Source: Microbulbifer agarilyticus (GTDB lineage: Bacteria > Pseudomonadota > Gammaproteobacteria > Pseudomonadales > Cellvibrionaceae). From it: a DNA stretch of 64,000 nucleotides. A program made the translations under genes and the position numbers. Positions 26,909-37,103 of this stretch are shown here, one piece after another; position 1 is the stretch's first letter, and each line of letters opens with the position of its first letter. The stretch lies in the NCBI RefSeq assembly GCF_001999945.1, contig NZ_CP019650.1, forward strand, positions 3,777,501 through 3,841,500, given 5' to 3'. The notes beneath the pieces were generated by a model. That model did no database searches, was not told the origin of the DNA, and worked only from the letters and a program-made list of their open reading frames with translations.

Positions 26909-27793
26909 ATGCCCTGGCTCCAGCTACGAGTAAACACCAACCGCGAACAAGCCGAGAAGATTGAAAATGCTCTGCTATTCGCCGGCGCCGTATCCGTCAC
27001 CCTGCAAGACAATGCCGACCAGCCCATCCTCGAACCCGGCCTCGGCGAGACGCCCCTGTGGGACGAAACCCTCGTCACCGGCCTGTTCGATGCAGAGGTC
27101 GACACCGGCATAACCGAAGCCAAAGCGGCCTCGTTCCTGTGTGAACTCCTCCCCAACGCCCGCTGGGAGCAGCTCGAAGACAAGGACTGGGAACGGGAGT
27201 GGATGAGTAACTACAAGCCCATTCAGTGCGCCGATAACCTGTGGATCTGCCCGAGCTGGTGCGAACCGCCCGCGCCGGATGCCGTTAACATCGTTCTCGA
27301 CCCGGGCTTGGCTTTCGGCACCGGCACCCACCCGACTACCTTCTTATGCTTACAATGGCTCGCCGGTGAAGCAGTGCAGGGCAAGACTGCCATCGATTTC
27401 GGCTGTGGCTCCGGCATTCTGGGTATCGCCGCCATTTTGCTGGGTGCCGAGAGCGCCCTGGGTACCGATATCGACCCCCAGGCACTCATCGCCAGCCGCG
27501 ACAATGCGGTGCGCAACGGCCTCGAACCGGAGCGCTTCCCGGTCTACCTACCGGAGAAAACACCGGCAGATGCCAGTGCAGACATCATGCTCGCCAACAT
27601 CCTCGCCGGCCCGCTGGTGGAACTGGCCCCGCAACTGGTGGAGCGCACCAAGGTCGGCGGCCGCATCTGCCTGTCCGGGATTCTGGCGAGCCAGTCTGAC
27701 AAGGTAAAAACCGCCTATAGCCAGTGGATCGATTTCGATGCAGATGGTGAAAAGGAAGAGTGGGTCCGCCTGAGCGGAACCCGCGTCAGATAA
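26909..27793 (+). CDS. prmA: Ribosomal protein L11 methyltransferase
   Basis: SAM-dependent trimethylation of ribosomal protein L11. The 294 residues start MPWLQLRVNTNREQAEKIEN, with VLDPGLAFGTGTHPTT and the SAM loop DFGCGSGILGIAA, then MLANILAGPLVELAP. The ATG at 26909 matches family starts; an upstream in-frame ATG at 26831 lies inside palindromic element A2 and is not preferred. The following order DUF3426-dusB-fis is the usual one in this lineage. Confidence 0.95.
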   Translation: MPWLQLRVNTNREQAEKIENALLFAGAVSVTLQDNADQPILEPGLGETPLWDETLVTGLFDAEVDTGITEAKAASFLCELLPNARWEQLEDKDWEREWMSNYKPIQCADNLWICPSWCEPPAPDAVNIVLDPGLAFGTGTHPTTFLCLQWLAGEAVQGKTAIDFGCGSGILGIAAILLGAESALGTDIDPQALIASRDNAVRNGLEPERFPVYLPEKTPADASADIMLANILAGPLVELAPQLVERTKVGGRICLSGILASQSDKVKTAYSQWIDFDADGEKEEWVRLSGTRVR

Positions 27794-27892
27794 ACCACGG
27801 AGTGCGCAACGCCGCAACTGAGACGCCTCAGACTACGCGGCGGGCCTCACGACTGATAAACTCCCACGCCAAAGCAATAATCGTCGAAATCC

Positions 27893-29179
27893 ATGTCGCA
27901 ACTGGTTACCCGCTGCCCCCACTGCAGCACCTCGTTTCACGTCAGCGAACCTCAGCTGCGCGCCGCCCGTGGTGCCGTGCGCTGCGGCTCCTGCCTGCAA
28001 GTATTCCGTGCAGACGAAAATATCGTATTCAACGAGGACGATGCGCAGCCAGCCAACAAAAAGGCCATCGAGGAGCTGCTGGAAGATGACGACTTCCTGA
28101 TCCACGACGATATCGATCTGGATGGCGACGACCAGGCTGGGGACGAGGCCCAGGCGGATTCAGCAAAGACAGCCCCCAAGCAAGCTGCAGCCGATAAAGC
28201 CGCCACCCCGCAAAAGAGCGACAATCAAAACGACAACCCACTGATCGACGATGCCTTTGGCGAACAGCAGTGGCAGGAGCTCGGCAGTGAAGACGACGAT
28301 GACCGACAGGGCGACCTGCTGGACCTGAACAGTGGGCTCGACCGGATTGGCGACACATCGGACAACCCCTGGGCGGAAGAAATGGCCAGGGAGGAGTCCA
28401 GTAATATCCACTCTGGCAGCGCCAAGCAGTCGGAAGATGATCTGTTCGCCGAGCAGTTCGCAGCAACGGAGGACACCGACCCCGCCGAGCATGAAGAACT
28501 AATTGCCTGCCCGGCAGAAGCCCCCGTTAACGATGATGACCTGGTGCCACTGCCTGACATTCAGCTGCCCCCCTCTGAAATGAGTGCACGGCACCTGGAT
28601 TCCGGCCAACTGGAATCGGCGCCACTGCTACCCAAAGACCAGCTGATCTCATCCATCGGCGCCGCGCCGATCGAAATGTCCTGGCAGCCCAAACGGCACC
28701 ACATTATCCCAACTTGGCTGTGGGCCCTCGGTAGCTTGCTATTGATGCTGGGGCTGGCGGCGCAGATCGCCTACTTCGGCTTCGACACCCTCAGCAAGCG
28801 CGAACCCTGGCGCAACCTCTACGCCCAGGTATGCCCGTACATCGGCTGTAAACTGCCGGCGCAGGTGGACATAAATTCGATTCACACCGCTAACCTGGTG
28901 GTGCGCAGCCACCCCTCGATTCCCGGCGCCCTCGCCGTAGAGGCGGTTCTGCTCAACCGCGCACCATTCGACCAGCCCTTCCCCAGCCTGCAGCTGCGCT
29001 TCACCGACCTGAAGAACAGCCCGGTGGCGAGCCGCCGCTTCAGTCCGCGGGATTACCTGCGCGGTGAACTGTCCGGCCGACGGCTGATGCCCGCTGGCAA
29101 CCCGGTGCATATCGCGCTGGACATCGTCGACCCGGGCGCGGACGCGGTGAATTACGAGCTGCGAATCGCCCCGAACTGA
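27893..29179 (+). CDS. Zinc-ribbon plus DUF3426 membrane protein
   Basis: 428 residues, function unknown. An N-terminal MJ0042-type zinc ribbon has C8xxC11 and C31xxC34 (RCPHCSTSFHVSE, RCGSCLQVFRA). A long acidic low-complexity region (about 45-250, many Asp/Glu runs) leads to one membrane helix (about 270-293) and a periplasmic DUF3426 domain with PGALAVEAVLLNRAPFDQPFPSLQLRF. Found between prmA and dusB in Pseudomonas and relatives, so its presence here is part of a conserved order. Confidence 0.88.
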   Translation: MSQLVTRCPHCSTSFHVSEPQLRAARGAVRCGSCLQVFRADENIVFNEDDAQPANKKAIEELLEDDDFLIHDDIDLDGDDQAGDEAQADSAKTAPKQAAADKAATPQKSDNQNDNPLIDDAFGEQQWQELGSEDDDDRQGDLLDLNSGLDRIGDTSDNPWAEEMAREESSNIHSGSAKQSEDDLFAEQFAATEDTDPAEHEELIACPAEAPVNDDDLVPLPDIQLPPSEMSARHLDSGQLESAPLLPKDQLISSIGAAPIEMSWQPKRHHIIPTWLWALGSLLLMLGLAAQIAYFGFDTLSKREPWRNLYAQVCPYIGCKLPAQVDINSIHTANLVVRSHPSIPGALAVEAVLLNRAPFDQPFPSLQLRFTDLKNSPVASRRFSPRDYLRGELSGRRLMPAGNPVHIALDIVDPGADAVNYELRIAPN

Positions 29180-29358
29180 GTCCGCGGCGAACATGGCGGT
29201 GCAGAAGCGGAAGGCGCAAAAATGCGCGCTATGGCGCATATTGCTACAAACTGTTGCACAAAGTTCGTCCCAAACGGCCAGCCATCGACCAATTTGAGCG
29301 CTTTTTCGCTTTTCCAGTGGGCAGGCAGCCGCTATCATAGGCGGCTCTTTGACACCTG

Positions 29359-30396
29359 ATGAGACCAAACCCGCGGGAGGGTGTGTTGCCCACGGAACTG
29401 CCAAGCAGCTTCGCCATAGGCCCCTATAACATCGGAGCGCCAGTTATCCTGGCGCCCATGGCCGGCGTTACCGATCGCCCCTTCCGCAAATTGTGCCGTG
29501 AACTCGGTGCCGGCTTGGTCGTATCCGAGATGGTCACCTCCGACACCAGCCTGTGGAACAGTCGCAAATCACGTATGCGTCTGAATCACGCCGGCGAGGC
29601 GGGGCCGATTTCGGTGCAGATTGCTGGTGGCGATCCGGAGATGATGGCGGAAGCTGCACGTGCAAACGTCGAGCGCGGCGCCCAGATCATCGATATCAAC
29701 ATGGGTTGCCCGGCAAAGAAGGTGTGCAAAAAAGCAGCGGGTTCTGCCCTGCTGCGCGATGAGAAACTGGTCGCCGATATCCTGCAGGCAGTGGTTTCCT
29801 CGGTTCCGGTTCCAGTGACGCTGAAAATTCGCACTGGCTGGTGCCCGGATTCCCGCAACGGGGTAACGGTGGCCAAGATGGCCGAAGATTTCGGGATTTC
29901 TGCACTGGCAGTTCACGGACGCACCCGCGCCTGTGGCTACCATGGTCAGGCCGAATTCGATACCATTGCCGAGATTGTGTCGGCGGTGAAGATACCTGTC
30001 TTTGCCAATGGCGACATATCTGGCGCGGAGAAGGCCCGCAAGGTGTTGGACTACACCGGCGCCAAAGCGGTCATGATTGGCCGTGCGGCTCAGGGACGTC
30101 CATGGATATTTCGGGAGATTGCTCACTACCTCGCAAAGGGGGAGCACCTACCGGAGCCCTCACTGGATGAAGTCAGGGACATATTAATCACTCACTTGAG
30201 TGAACTGCACCGTTTCTACGGTGAGGTTATGGGGGTACGTATCGCCCGTAAACATGTGGGTTGGTACGTAAAGACTCTCGCGGACAGCGAAGAGTTTCGT
30301 AAAGCCTTTAACCGAATAGATAGCGCAGAAGCACAACATGCCAGCGTTCGTGAGTGGTTTGAACGCCGAATAACTAGAGGGGCAAAAGCGGCATGA
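29359..30396 (+). CDS. dusB: tRNA-dihydrouridine synthase B
   Basis: FMN/NADPH enzyme reducing a uridine in tRNA. Motifs: [18 protein letters not shown] (FMN site), [21 protein letters not shown] with the catalytic Cys of [11 protein letters not shown], and [12 protein letters not shown]. The ATG at 29359 gives 345 residues, but a TATCAT box at 29333-29338 would leave only about 14 bases of leader; a TTG at 29386 with GGAGG five bases upstream (starting [17 protein letters not shown]) is a strong alternative. Overlaps fis by four bases (ATGA), so the two are translationally coupled as in most gammaproteobacteria. Confidence 0.95.
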   Translation: MRPNPREGVLPTELPSSFAIGPYNIGAPVILAPMAGVTDRPFRKLCRELGAGLVVSEMVTSDTSLWNSRKSRMRLNHAGEAGPISVQIAGGDPEMMAEAARANVERGAQIIDINMGCPAKKVCKKAAGSALLRDEKLVADILQAVVSSVPVPVTLKIRTGWCPDSRNGVTVAKMAEDFGISALAVHGRTRACGYHGQAEFDTIAEIVSAVKIPVFANGDISGAEKARKVLDYTGAKAVMIGRAAQGRPWIFREIAHYLAKGEHLPEPSLDEVRDILITHLSELHRFYGEVMGVRIARKHVGWYVKTLADSEEFRKAFNRIDSAEAQHASVREWFERRITRGAKAA

Positions 30397-30692
30397 CTAA
30401 CGAAGCATTAATTCCGGATACCAGCGATGTGGTGTCCACTGGGGGCCAGACTCAACTACAGCAACCGCAAGCCTTGCGCGATGCAGTTGAGCACGCGATG
30501 GAAAACTACTTCCGCCACCTGGACGGACAGATGGTAACCGACGTGTACGATATGGTGCTGTCTGAGATTGAAGCACCTATGCTGGAAGTGGTGATGAAGC
30601 ACACCCGCCACAATCAGACCCGCGCAGCGCAGCTGCTGGGCCTCAACCGGGGCACCCTGCGCAAGAAGCTTAAGCGCTACGGCCTGCTGTAA
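30393..30692 (+). CDS. fis: DNA-binding protein Fis
   Basis: Nucleoid-associated dimeric regulator of rRNA, supercoiling and many promoters. The 99 residues end in the hallmark helix-turn-helix [29 protein letters not shown]. Start ATG overlaps the dusB stop. A strong hairpin at 30741-30773 closes the dusB-fis unit. Confidence 0.97.
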   Translation: MTNEALIPDTSDVVSTGGQTQLQQPQALRDAVEHAMENYFRHLDGQMVTDVYDMVLSEIEAPMLEVVMKHTRHNQTRAAQLLGLNRGTLRKKLKRYGLL

Positions 30693-30740
30693 GGCAGCCA
30701 ACCGCTCCAGGCAGCCTTAGCCGGAGCGGCAAAAATTCGA

Positions 30741-30773
30741 CGAGGGGGGATGAGCTGAGCTCATCCCCCCTCG
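30741..30773 (+). terminator. fis terminator hairpin
   Basis: CGAGGGGGGATGAG, loop CTGAG, CTCATCCCCCCTCG: a perfect 14-bp stem, followed by CTATTTGTATTT. A weak U-rich tail follows. It separates fis from purH and could also act as an attenuator in the purH leader. Confidence 0.7.
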
Positions 30774-30832
30774 CTATTTGTATTTCCAACGTTTTTAACC
30801 TGCTCTTTACACATCTGAATGGACGATGCGAT

Positions 30833-32407
30833 ATGACTGACAAGGTGGCCGTTCGCCGCGCGCTGATCAGCGTTTCCGATAAAACCGGCATTGTGGAGTT
30901 TGCCCGCGAGCTCTCCGCCATGGGCGTAGAGATTCTCTCTACCGGTGGTACCTACCGCCAGCTGGGCGAAGCCGGCATCCCGGTTGTGGAAGTTTCCGAT
31001 TACACCGGCTTCCCGGAAATGATGGACGGTCGCGTTAAGACCCTGCACCCGAAAGTGCACGGCGGCATCCTGGGCCGTCGCGGCAAAGACGACGTGGTAA
31101 TGGACGAACACGGCATCAAGCCCATCGATATGGTTGTGGTGAACCTGTACCCGTTCAAGGCCACCGTCGCTGACCCCAACTGCGACCTGCCCACCGCCAT
31201 CGAAAATATCGACATCGGCGGCCCCACCATGGTCCGCTCCGCGGCCAAGAACCACAAAGATGTGGCCATCGTGGTTAACGCGCACAGCTATGACACCGTG
31301 ATCGAAGAGATGAAAGCCAACGACGGCGCGCTCGGTTACGAAACCCGCTATGACCTAATGGTGCAGGCGTTCGAACACACCGCCCAGTACGACGGTATGA
31401 TCGCCAACCACTTCGGCGCGCGTAACACCAAGAACGAAGCCCGCGAATTCCCGAACACCTTCAATACCCAGTTCGAGAAAGCCCAGGACATGCGCTACGG
31501 CGAGAACCCGCACCAGAAAGCGGCCTTCTACGTAGAAGCAGACGCAACCGAAGCTTCTGTATCCACCGCCAGCCAGCTGCAAGGTAAGGAACTGTCCTTC
31601 AACAACGTCGCCGACACCGACGCCGCACTGGAAACCGTCAAACTGTTCGACGAGCCGGCCTGTGTGATCGTCAAGCACGCCAACCCCTGTGGTGTTGCCG
31701 TTGCTGCGGACATCAAGACCGCCTACGAACTGGCCTTCGCCACCGACCCGGAATCCGCATTCGGCGGCATCATCGCCTTCAACCGCGAGCTGGACGCCGA
31801 AACTGCCCAGCTGATCGTCGACAAGCAGTTCTCCGAAGTCATCATCGCGCCGAAGGTCAGCGCCGAAGCCGCCCAGGCCGTATCCGCCAAGAAAAACGTC
31901 CGCCTGCTGGAATGTGGTGAGTGGAGCACAGACCGCCCCGCCGCCTTCGACTACAAGCGCGTAACCGGTGGCTTGCTGGTACAGGAAAAAGACAACGGCA
32001 TGGTTGCCAAGGAAGACCTCAAGGTGGTCACCAAGGTACAACCGTCGGAAGAACAGCTGGACGAACTGCTGTTCGCGTGGAAGGTGGCCAAGATGGTTAA
32101 ATCCAATGCCATCATCTACGCCAAAGACGGCCGCACCATCGGTGTTGGCGCCGGCCAGATGAGCCGCGTCAACTCCGCGCGTATCGCCGCAATCAAGGCT
32201 GAACACGCGGGCCTCGAAGTTAAAGGCGCGGTTATGGCATCTGACGCCTTCTTCCCCTTCCGCGACGGCATCGACAACGCCGCCAAGGTAGGCATCAGCG
32301 CTGTAATCCAGCCCGGCGGCTCCATGCGTGACGAAGAAGTGATCGCAGCAGCCGACGAGCACGGCATGGCGATGGTATTTACCGGAATGCGTCACTTCCG
32401 CCACTGA
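30833..32407 (+). CDS. purH: Bifunctional AICAR transformylase / IMP cyclohydrolase
   Basis: Last two steps of de novo IMP synthesis. The 524 residues contain the N-terminal cyclohydrolase domain ([45 protein letters not shown]) and C-terminal transformylase domain ([23 protein letters not shown] with catalytic KH, and ending [19 protein letters not shown]). Near-perfect family match. It is followed by a hairpin and a palindromic element before purD. Confidence 0.97.
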   Translation: MTDKVAVRRALISVSDKTGIVEFARELSAMGVEILSTGGTYRQLGEAGIPVVEVSDYTGFPEMMDGRVKTLHPKVHGGILGRRGKDDVVMDEHGIKPIDMVVVNLYPFKATVADPNCDLPTAIENIDIGGPTMVRSAAKNHKDVAIVVNAHSYDTVIEEMKANDGALGYETRYDLMVQAFEHTAQYDGMIANHFGARNTKNEAREFPNTFNTQFEKAQDMRYGENPHQKAAFYVEADATEASVSTASQLQGKELSFNNVADTDAALETVKLFDEPACVIVKHANPCGVAVAADIKTAYELAFATDPESAFGGIIAFNRELDAETAQLIVDKQFSEVIIAPKVSAEAAQAVSAKKNVRLLECGEWSTDRPAAFDYKRVTGGLLVQEKDNGMVAKEDLKVVTKVQPSEEQLDELLFAWKVAKMVKSNAIIYAKDGRTIGVGAGQMSRVNSARIAAIKAEHAGLEVKGAVMASDAFFPFRDGIDNAAKVGISAVIQPGGSMRDEEVIAAADEHGMAMVFTGMRHFRH

Positions 32408-32437
32408 TAACGTCACGCAAACGACGACTGTTGTAAT

Positions 32438-32465
32438 GACTCTGCAGTAAACAACTTGCAGAGTC
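32438..32465 (+). terminator. Hairpin downstream of purH
   Basis: GACTCTGCA (32438-32446) and TGCAGAGTC (32457-32465) pair perfectly across a 10-base loop, 31 bases after the purH stop. No U tract. Lies just ahead of palindromic element B. Confidence 0.45.
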
Positions 32466-32474
32466 AGACGCGAA

Positions 32475-32587
32475 GGGGCTGTGGCTGGCGACCTTTCGCG
32501 AGACCGTCTGCGGCCTGGATGGCCGCAGCCGAGCCCCCAGGGATGGGTTTACGGCGTGTCTCGCGAAAGGTCGCCAGCCATAGCCCC
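32475..32587 (-). repeat. Nested palindromic element B (type I)
   Basis: Outer arms of 30 bases (32475-32504 and 32558-32587) pair at 29 positions, the exception being a G-T pair; they end in GCGAGAC/GTCTCGC like elements A2 and C. The inner hairpin CTGCGGCC/GGCCGCAG (32508-32528) is perfect. The core on the minus strand is CCGTAAACCCATCCCTGGGG. It fills most of the 288-base purH-purD spacer, in which no gene was seen. Confidence 0.85.
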
Positions 32588-32695
32588 GCCACGGACTGGC
32601 CAGGTACTTTTCCCCTGACGCCAGTAGAGCAGCAGTTGAACTCATCTGAATGCTAAACTAGCCCACCTAAATCACAGGCACGGGGAAACTCAAGA

Positions 32696-33991
32696 ATGAA
32701 CATCCTGGTAATCGGCTCTGGTGGCCGCGAACACGCACTGGCCTGGAAGGCCGCCCAAAACCCCGCCGTAGACACCGTCTTCGTCGCGCCGGGCAACGCC
32801 GGCACCGCCCACGAATCCAAAGTCCAGAACGTCAACATCGGCGTCGACAACTTCTCTGCCCTCTCCGATCTGGTGGAAGAAAAAGGCATCGACCTCACCA
32901 TCGTTGGCCCTGAAGCCCCGCTGGTTGACGGCATCGTCGACTTCTTTAACAGTCGCGGCCACAACATCTTTGGCCCGGAAAAAGCCGCAGCGCAGCTGGA
33001 AGGCTCCAAAGCCTTCACCAAAGAATTCCTCGAGCGCCACGCCATCCCCACCGCTGCCTACCAGAACTTCACCGAGATCGAGCCCGCGCTCGAGTACATC
33101 CGTGAACAGGGCGCGCCCATCGTGGTTAAAGCCGACGGCCTCGCCGCGGGTAAAGGCGTGATCGTTGCCGAAACCGTAGAACAAGCCGAGCTGGCCGTGC
33201 GCGATATGCTCTCTGGCAACGCCTTCGGCGACGCCGGCTGCCGCGTAGTGATCGAGGAATTCCTCACCGGCGAAGAAGCCAGCTTCATCGTGATGGTGGA
33301 CGGAGAAAACATCCTGCCGATGGCCACCAGCCAGGACCACAAACGTGTCGGCGACGGCGACACCGGCCCCAACACCGGCGGCATGGGCGCCTACTCCCCG
33401 GCTCCGGTAGTGACCCAGGACGTGTACCAGCGCATCATGGACGAAGTGATCGAGCCCACCGTGAAAGGCCTCGCCTCCGAAGGCATGCCCTACACCGGTT
33501 TCCTGTACGCGGGCCTGATGATCAATGAAGAGGGCACCCCCAAGGTCATCGAATACAACTGCCGCTTCGGCGACCCAGAAACCCAGCCGATCATGATGCG
33601 CCTGAAGTCCGACCTGGTTGACCTGTGCATGGCCGCAGTGGAAAAGCGCCTGGATCAGGTCACCGCAGAGTGGGATTCCCGCCCGGCACTGGGCGTCGTA
33701 CTGGCAGCCAATGGCTACCCGGGCAGCTACCGCAAGGGTGATGCAATTTCCGGCCTGGACAAAGCGGATAGCGAGAACGCCAAAGTTTTCCAGGCAGGCA
33801 CTGCGCTCGACGGCGAACGCGTGGTAACCAGCGGCGGTCGCGTGCTCTGCGCCACTGCCCTGGGTGACACGGTGGCCGACGCCCAGAAGAATGCCTACGA
33901 GTGCGCCAGCAAGATTTACTGGGAAGGCGTCTTCTACCGCAAGGACATCGGTTACCGCGCAATCGAGCGCGAGCAGCCGACCGAAGCCTAA
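32696..33991 (+). CDS. purD: Phosphoribosylamine-glycine ligase
   Basis: ATP-grasp enzyme, second step of purine synthesis. The 431 residues start [18 protein letters not shown] and show [40 protein letters not shown] and [14 protein letters not shown], all family signatures. Purine genes purH and purD are separated by palindromic element B rather than being tightly packed. Confidence 0.97.
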   Translation: MNILVIGSGGREHALAWKAAQNPAVDTVFVAPGNAGTAHESKVQNVNIGVDNFSALSDLVEEKGIDLTIVGPEAPLVDGIVDFFNSRGHNIFGPEKAAAQLEGSKAFTKEFLERHAIPTAAYQNFTEIEPALEYIREQGAPIVVKADGLAAGKGVIVAETVEQAELAVRDMLSGNAFGDAGCRVVIEEFLTGEEASFIVMVDGENILPMATSQDHKRVGDGDTGPNTGGMGAYSPAPVVTQDVYQRIMDEVIEPTVKGLASEGMPYTGFLYAGLMINEEGTPKVIEYNCRFGDPETQPIMMRLKSDLVDLCMAAVEKRLDQVTAEWDSRPALGVVLAANGYPGSYRKGDAISGLDKADSENAKVFQAGTALDGERVVTSGGRVLCATALGDTVADAQKNAYECASKIYWEGVFYRKDIGYRAIEREQPTEA

Positions 33992-34043
33992 TTGCCCTCG
34001 CGAAACGAAGCGGAAAAGCTACAAAGCTAAAGAGGAACGCACC

Positions 34044-34691
34044 TTGAGCAGTCACCGCCAATTGACCGGACTCGACCGCCTGCTGCTGCAGGCGGACCGC
34101 GCCCTGCGCACCCTGAGCCCCGGCCCCCCCTGTCACGAGCGCCCGTCACCCGCGAAAGCGGTGGATGAAGCGGAGCTTTCCGACGGTGAGCGCCGCCATG
34201 CGGCGGGGCTGATGCGGGTCAATCACAGCGGTGAAGTTTGCGCCCAAGCCTTGTACCAGGGCCAGGCGCTGACCGCCAAGTTGCCCGAGGTGCGCGCGGA
34301 GATGGAGCACGCCGCGGACGAAGAAATCGACCACCTGGCGTGGTGCGAGCAACGTCTGGATGAACTGGGCAGCCGCCCCAGCGTGCTCAATCCGCTCTGG
34401 TACGGCATGTCCTTCGGTATCGGCGCTGCCGCCGGCAAGATCAGTGACAAGGTCAGCCTCGGCTTTCTCGCCGCTACCGAAGAGCAGGTGTGTAAGCACT
34501 TGGAAGGCCATCTGCAGGAACTGCCTGAGCAGGATGAAAAGAGCCGCGCGGTGGTGGAGCAGATGCTGGTGGATGAGGCCAAGCATCAACATGCAGCGCT
34601 GGAAGCCGGCGGGGCACGCTTCCCCGGCCCGGTTAAAGGTTTGATGACACTGGTTTCTAAGGCGATGACTTCGGTCAGCTACCGTTTGTAG
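34044..34691 (+). CDS. coq7: 2-polyprenyl-3-methyl-6-methoxy-1,4-benzoquinone monooxygenase
   Basis: Di-iron hydroxylase of ubiquinone synthesis. The 215-residue protein from the TTG start begins [20 protein letters not shown], as in Pseudomonas Coq7; the TTG has AAAGAGG eight bases upstream. Iron-ligand motifs are present: [29 protein letters not shown] (ExxH) and [15 protein letters not shown] (ExxH). An upstream in-frame opening overlaps purD and is rejected. Two palindromic elements follow. Confidence 0.93.
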   Translation: MSSHRQLTGLDRLLLQADRALRTLSPGPPCHERPSPAKAVDEAELSDGERRHAAGLMRVNHSGEVCAQALYQGQALTAKLPEVRAEMEHAADEEIDHLAWCEQRLDELGSRPSVLNPLWYGMSFGIGAAAGKISDKVSLGFLAATEEQVCKHLEGHLQELPEQDEKSRAVVEQMLVDEAKHQHAALEAGGARFPGPVKGLMTLVSKAMTSVSYRL

Positions 34692-34711
34692 TACCTCTGT
34701 GGCGGTTGCGC

Positions 34712-34809
34712 CGCCGGGTAGGCTTTTGCGAGACACGCCGTGAACCCATCCCTGGGGGCTCCTCTAAAACATCCTTGTTTTAGAGGGTCTCGCAAAAGCC
34801 TACCCGGCG
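34712..34809 (+). repeat. Nested palindromic element C (type I)
   Basis: Outer arms 34712-34734 and 34787-34809 pair perfectly over 23 bases and end in GCGAGAC/GTCTCGC. The core CCGTGAACCCATCCCTGGGG follows the left arm; the inner hairpin CTCTAAAACA/TGTTTTAGAG (34762-34785) is perfect and shares CTAAAAC with element A2. Begins 20 bases after the coq7 stop in a convergent spacer. Confidence 0.87.
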
Positions 34810-34864
34810 TCACAACCTTCGCCCTAACCAGACGCACTACGAAGTGCAACTGGTCTAAGCGAAG

Positions 34865-34974
34865 CAGGAGTGTCGGTGGGAAGGTTTCAAAAGCGTCGGC
34901 GACAGGGATGTCGCCGACGCAGCGTACATGGACGTATTCACAGCGGTTTTGAAACCTTCCCGCCGACGCTCCTG
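34865..34974 (-). repeat. Nested palindromic element D (type II, variant core)
   Basis: Outer arms 34865-34892 and 34947-34974 pair at 26 of 28 positions. The inner hairpin GCGTCGGCGACA/TGTCGCCGACGC (34893-34920) has a perfect 12-bp stem. On the minus strand the core is GCTGTGAATACGTCCATGTA: GTGAA and the CGCTG flank are kept but the middle has drifted from CCCATCCCTGGG. Opposite orientation to C, 55 bases away. Together C and D fill the 307-base coq7-FAH spacer, where no gene was seen. Confidence 0.8.
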
Positions 34975-34998
34975 TGCCCCAGAATCAGCTCAAAAACC

Positions 34999-35661
34999 TC
35001 AAACCACCTCAGTCTCGCAGCGAAGCCAGTCCTCTTCGAGCCCCATCGCGATACGATCCCCAACCAACAACTCCCCCACACCCGCCGGCGTGCCGGTAAG
35101 CACTACATCTCCCGGCATCAGGGTGAAGTACTCACTGATATACGCCACCAGATCCAGAATCGGCGTCAGCATATGGTTGGACTTACCCCGCTGGCGGATC
35201 TCGTCGTTCAGCCACAGGGTGTAAGTCAGGTTGTCCCAATCCGGCAACCAGTCCAGCTTCACAAACGGCGATAGCGGGCAGGCTCCATCAAATCCCTTGG
35301 CTTTCTCCCACGGCTGTCCCTTGGCTTTCAGGTCCGACTGTAACTCCCGCAGCGTGAGGTCCAGGGCCAATCCAAGCCCGGCAATCGCCCCCGGTACGTC
35401 GCCGGGGTTGGCATCGGTCAGGCGCTCGCCAATCAATAGCGCCAGCTCCCCCTCGAAGTGACAGCTACCGCGGCCACGGGGAAGGTGAACCGGCTGCGCC
35501 ATCGGCACCACTGAAGTCGCCGGCTTGATAAACAGCAGCGGCTCGTCCGGAATCGGGTTATTCAGTTCCTCCGCATGCGCCGCATAGTTGCGTCCGACGC
35601 ACACAATTTTGCCAAGAGGCAGGTCGACCGGGGTATTGCAGGTAAATTCGTGTTGATACAT
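34999..35661 (-). CDS. Fumarylacetoacetase-fold hydrolase (FAHD1/YcgM-like)
   Basis: 220-residue metal-dependent enzyme of the FAH superfamily. Motifs: KIVCVGRNYAAHAEELNNP, PLLFIKPATS, CHFEGELALLIGERL (metal-binding Glu pair), and PGDVVLTGTPAGVGEL. This compact form resembles FAHD1/YcgM proteins, which act on oxaloacetate or acylpyruvates as decarboxylase, tautomerase or hydrolase; which activity applies cannot be read from sequence. Divergent from serA. Confidence 0.88.
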   Translation of the reverse strand: MYQHEFTCNTPVDLPLGKIVCVGRNYAAHAEELNNPIPDEPLLFIKPATSVVPMAQPVHLPRGRGSCHFEGELALLIGERLTDANPGDVPGAIAGLGLALDLTLRELQSDLKAKGQPWEKAKGFDGACPLSPFVKLDWLPDWDNLTYTLWLNDEIRQRGKSNHMLTPILDLVAYISEYFTLMPGDVVLTGTPAGVGELLVGDRIAMGLEEDWLRCETEVV

Positions 35662-35716
35662 AACCAGTTTCGATAGCTAGGATAGATATTGCGTATAAAG
35701 CTTTGGAAAGCCCTTG

Positions 35717-35725
35717 TGGTATGAT
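35717..35725 (+). promoter_or_regulatory. Extended -10 element of the serA promoter
   Basis: TGGTATGAT is a TGn-extended -10 matching TATAAT at five of six bases; the -35 region is poor, as is usual for extended -10 promoters. A start near 35732 would give an 85-base leader before serA. Confidence 0.45.
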
Positions 35726-35816
35726 GCCGCCCTCGCCGGGTCCCCGGTGAGGCCCAACCGATTTTTCTTTAACCCGCCGCGACCGATCATCATCGCGCAC
35801 GGCCAAGAGACCCGAT

Positions 35817-37049
35817 ATGGCTCCGCAGACTTCTCTTCAGAAAGACAAAATCCGCATCCTGTTACTGGAAGGTGTACACCAGTCCGCTGTGGACCTGCTG
35901 TCTTCCCGTGGTTACACCAACGTGGAATATATCAAAACCGCGCTGCCGGAAGACCAACTGATCGAGAAGATTGCCGATGCCCACTTTGTCGGGATTCGTT
36001 CGCGCACCCAACTGACCCGTAAAGTGCTCGAGAATGCGCCCAAACTGATCGCCGTAGGTTGCTTCTGTATCGGCACCAACCAGGTAGACCTGCAATCCGC
36101 TACGGATCTGGGTATTGCGGTATTCAACGCGCCCTATTCCAACACCCGAAGCGTAGCCGAACTGGTGATCGCTGAAGCCATTATGCTGCTGCGCGGTATC
36201 CCTGAGAAGAATATCGTGTGCCACCGCGGGGGCTGGAAAAAGTCTGCAGTGGGCTCCTACGAAGCGCGCGGTAAAACCCTCGGTATCATCGGCTACGGCG
36301 CCATCGGCTCCCAGACCTCGGTACTGGCCGAAGGCATCGGCATGCGCGTGATCTTCTTTGACGTAGTCACCAAACTGCCCCTTGGCAACGCCAGCCAGGT
36401 CAACAGCCTGGACGAGCTGCTGGCGCAGTCTGACGTTGTCTCCCTGCACGTGCCGGAACTACCCTCCACCAAGTGGATGATTGGCGCCGAGCAGATTGCC
36501 AAAATGAAGAAGGGTGCCATCCTGCTGAATGCCTCCCGCGGCACCGTGGTGGAAATCGAGCCGCTGGCCGAAGCACTGAAAAGCGGCCATCTGGCCGGTA
36601 CCGCCATCGATGTATTCCCGGTGGAGCCACGCGGCAACGATGATGAATTCCAGTCGCCACTGCGCGGTCTCGACAATGCCCTGCTGACCCCGCACGTTGG
36701 CGGCTCTACCGTCGAAGCGCAGGAAAACATCGGTGTGGAAGTGGCCGACAAACTGGCGCTCTACTCCGACAATGGCACCACCACCAGCTCCGTGAACTTC
36801 CCGGAAGTCGCCCTGCCCGGCCACGCCGGTGCGCACCGCCTGCTGCACATCCACAAAAATGTGCCCGGCGTACTCGGCGCGATCAACCAGGTGTTTTCCG
36901 ACAACGGCATCAACATCTCCGCGCAGTTCCTGCAAACCAACGAGACCGTCGGTTACGTGGTAATTGATGTCGACGCAGAATACTCCGATCTGGCGCTGGA
37001 AAAGCTGAAGAACATTCCCGGCACCCTGCGTTGCCGCGTGCTGTTCTAA
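35817..37049 (+). CDS. serA: D-3-phosphoglycerate dehydrogenase
   Basis: First step of serine synthesis. The 410 residues equal the E. coli length. Features: NAD-binding TLGIIGYGAIGSQ, catalytic NASRGTVVEIEPL region, HVGGSTVEAQENIG (catalytic His), and a C-terminal ACT domain (HIHKNVPGVLGAINQVF, GYVVIDVDAE) that binds serine for feedback inhibition. Monocistronic with a good terminator. Confidence 0.97.
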   Translation: MAPQTSLQKDKIRILLLEGVHQSAVDLLSSRGYTNVEYIKTALPEDQLIEKIADAHFVGIRSRTQLTRKVLENAPKLIAVGCFCIGTNQVDLQSATDLGIAVFNAPYSNTRSVAELVIAEAIMLLRGIPEKNIVCHRGGWKKSAVGSYEARGKTLGIIGYGAIGSQTSVLAEGIGMRVIFFDVVTKLPLGNASQVNSLDELLAQSDVVSLHVPELPSTKWMIGAEQIAKMKKGAILLNASRGTVVEIEPLAEALKSGHLAGTAIDVFPVEPRGNDDEFQSPLRGLDNALLTPHVGGSTVEAQENIGVEVADKLALYSDNGTTTSSVNFPEVALPGHAGAHRLLHIHKNVPGVLGAINQVFSDNGINISAQFLQTNETVGYVVIDVDAEYSDLALEKLKNIPGTLRCRVLF

Positions 37050-37103
37050 GCGCAAACGCTCGACACCGCTAACGGGCGCCTCCGGCGTCTGTTACACTCC
37101 CCC

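Noticed and set aside
31355..32416. 353-codon minus-strand frame opposite purH
   Set aside because: Gly/Val/Phe-rich composition is the complement of purH codons; no ribosome site or family.
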